Shown in pieces: positions 36,928 to 40,000 of a stretch of 40,000 nucleotides of DNA. Position 1 is the first letter of the stretch. Each line of letters starts with the position of its first letter. The position numbers and the translations under genes are program-made. The notes beneath the pieces were generated by a model. It had not been told where the DNA came from. It searched no databases and saw only the letters and a program-made list of their open reading frames with translations. The stretch is from Glandiceps talaboti (taxonomy: Eukaryota > Hemichordata > Enteropneusta > Spengelidae): the NCBI RefSeq assembly GCF_964340395.1, contig NC_135552.1, positions 25,097,181 to 25,137,180 of the forward strand. Direction: 5' to 3'.

Positions 36928-38024
36928 TACTATGTAAAACTGAACCATACCATTTGGTAAGAAAACAATACACATACATAGTCTTGTAGTAAATAATTGC
37001 ATTGTTTAGTGCAGGTACATGTAAAACAGATATACATAGTAACATCTCCTGAGTTGAAATATCATTATGTTAGGCTGTTTTGCAAATTATCCTGTTGAGC
37101 AATGTGTACAGAAACTTCCACCATCTGCAATGTTGTTTTCTGTACTGGTCCTTTACCTTGTGGTCTGTATTTGCTTACAAATAAACATTTCAGTTTGGGT
37201 CTTGGACATATATACATATCTGCCTGTATGATGACAATTAAAGAACACTCAGTCTGCCGGCCAAATTATTGAAAACATTAACTCTATCTACCCTGTGGTA
37301 TTATTCTGTACGAGTCATACTAAAAAAATGTTGTTTGTTTGACTTTACATGAGGTTTCCAGTGACATGAAAAATTAGCCTGTTTTGCTGTATTTGAATTC
37401 GAAAAGAACAAGCTAGAAGCTTGATAAGCTCCATACCTAGTACCTTTCCATCACATAATTGAACAAAATACATTAGCCTACTGAGGACATGCTACATATT
37501 CAACAATGAAATAGTAGGGTTATGAAGGGTTGACAAATCGATGACTTAAGTTTTAAAAGTGCATGCAAACAGTGAAACATGTTGATAAGGCTTTAGAATG
37601 CACCACACTAAAGTGCATCCTATTTGGTGAATTTAAAACATGGAGATATTCTTGCTGTCCTGTATGTGAAGTACCCTGAATAAACAAATTCCATAACACC
37701 AAGTTTGCTGTGTAAGCCGCTCATTTCTAAAGTGATATGATGCACCATTTCACAAATAATGACTCTCACAATTTTCGGTACTCTGCTAAACAACATTTTT
37801 AAATAATATTTCTGGTAATCTGATAGTGGTGGGTAATTCAAACAGTATAATGCTCATGAAATACTTATCAAAGAAGAACCTGTATGGCCCTTCCTGTGCC
37901 AATGAAAATACCAAACTTGGAATGATATCCCCACCCCTTTCCCCTTTTATGAAATTGTCTATCAATTAGATAACATATTCATGGAAGAATTACAACCCTA
38001 GACAACAAGTTGAAAAGTTGACAA

Positions 38025-40000
<1,976 letters not shown>

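Larger units (their letters stand above)
35947..38024. other. Tail-to-tail spacer: 3' UTRs of the forkhead gene and thiolase
   Basis: No coding exon was recognised. The left part is the forkhead-gene 3' UTR up to AATAAA at 36317. The right part is probably the thiolase 3' UTR, with a minus-strand AATAAA at 36927-36922. AT-rich hairpins (TACAATATATA/TATATATTGTA) lie at about 36749-36775. Confidence 0.55.

Overview
This is animal nuclear DNA. Genes are split by spliceosomal introns with GT-AG (and two GC-AG) borders, the sequence is AT-rich, and it carries many microsatellites, a Penelope-like retroelement and foldback DNA elements. Gene content (invertebrate-type GIMAP/AIG1 GTPases, a TEX14 orthologue, mitochondrial 3-ketoacyl-CoA thiolase) points to a non-vertebrate bilaterian, probably a marine invertebrate. 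I cannot fix the phylum from the sequence alone.

Layout from left to right. 1-2965 has no gene I can support. 2970-3806 and 7465-8313 are two tandem plus-strand GIMAP-type GTPase genes; each has its whole GTPase domain in one exon. Between them lie a near-perfect 227-bp palindromic transposable element with a 9-bp target duplication, a truncated relative, and long GA and GTT microsatellites. 9926-22613 is a 16-exon minus-strand gene for a TEX14-like protein (ankyrin repeats, degenerate pseudokinase, acidic repetitive tail), reconstructed here exon by exon with phase agreement throughout (about 1221 residues). Its last intron holds two 5'-truncated Penelope-like element fragments, an inverted partial copy, and a well-formed hammerhead ribozyme. 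22614-24452 is a divergent intergenic or promoter region with a third foldback element.

24453-35946 is a 7-exon plus-strand gene for a very large (about 2721 residues), mostly disordered protein. A divergent forkhead (winged-helix) domain is assembled from three exons in its middle. Introns around the forkhead exons are packed with simple repeats. The window ends with the last four exons of minus-strand ACAA2-like mitochondrial thiolase (38025-40000, continuing beyond the window).

Orientation: the second GIMAP gene and TEX14 are tail-to-tail, TEX14 and the forkhead gene are head-to-head, and the forkhead gene and the thiolase are tail-to-tail. I see no functional operon-like link between the genes. 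The most interesting items are the divergent forkhead protein, the ribozyme-bearing Penelope remnant with its snap-back arrangement, and the palindromic foldback family.
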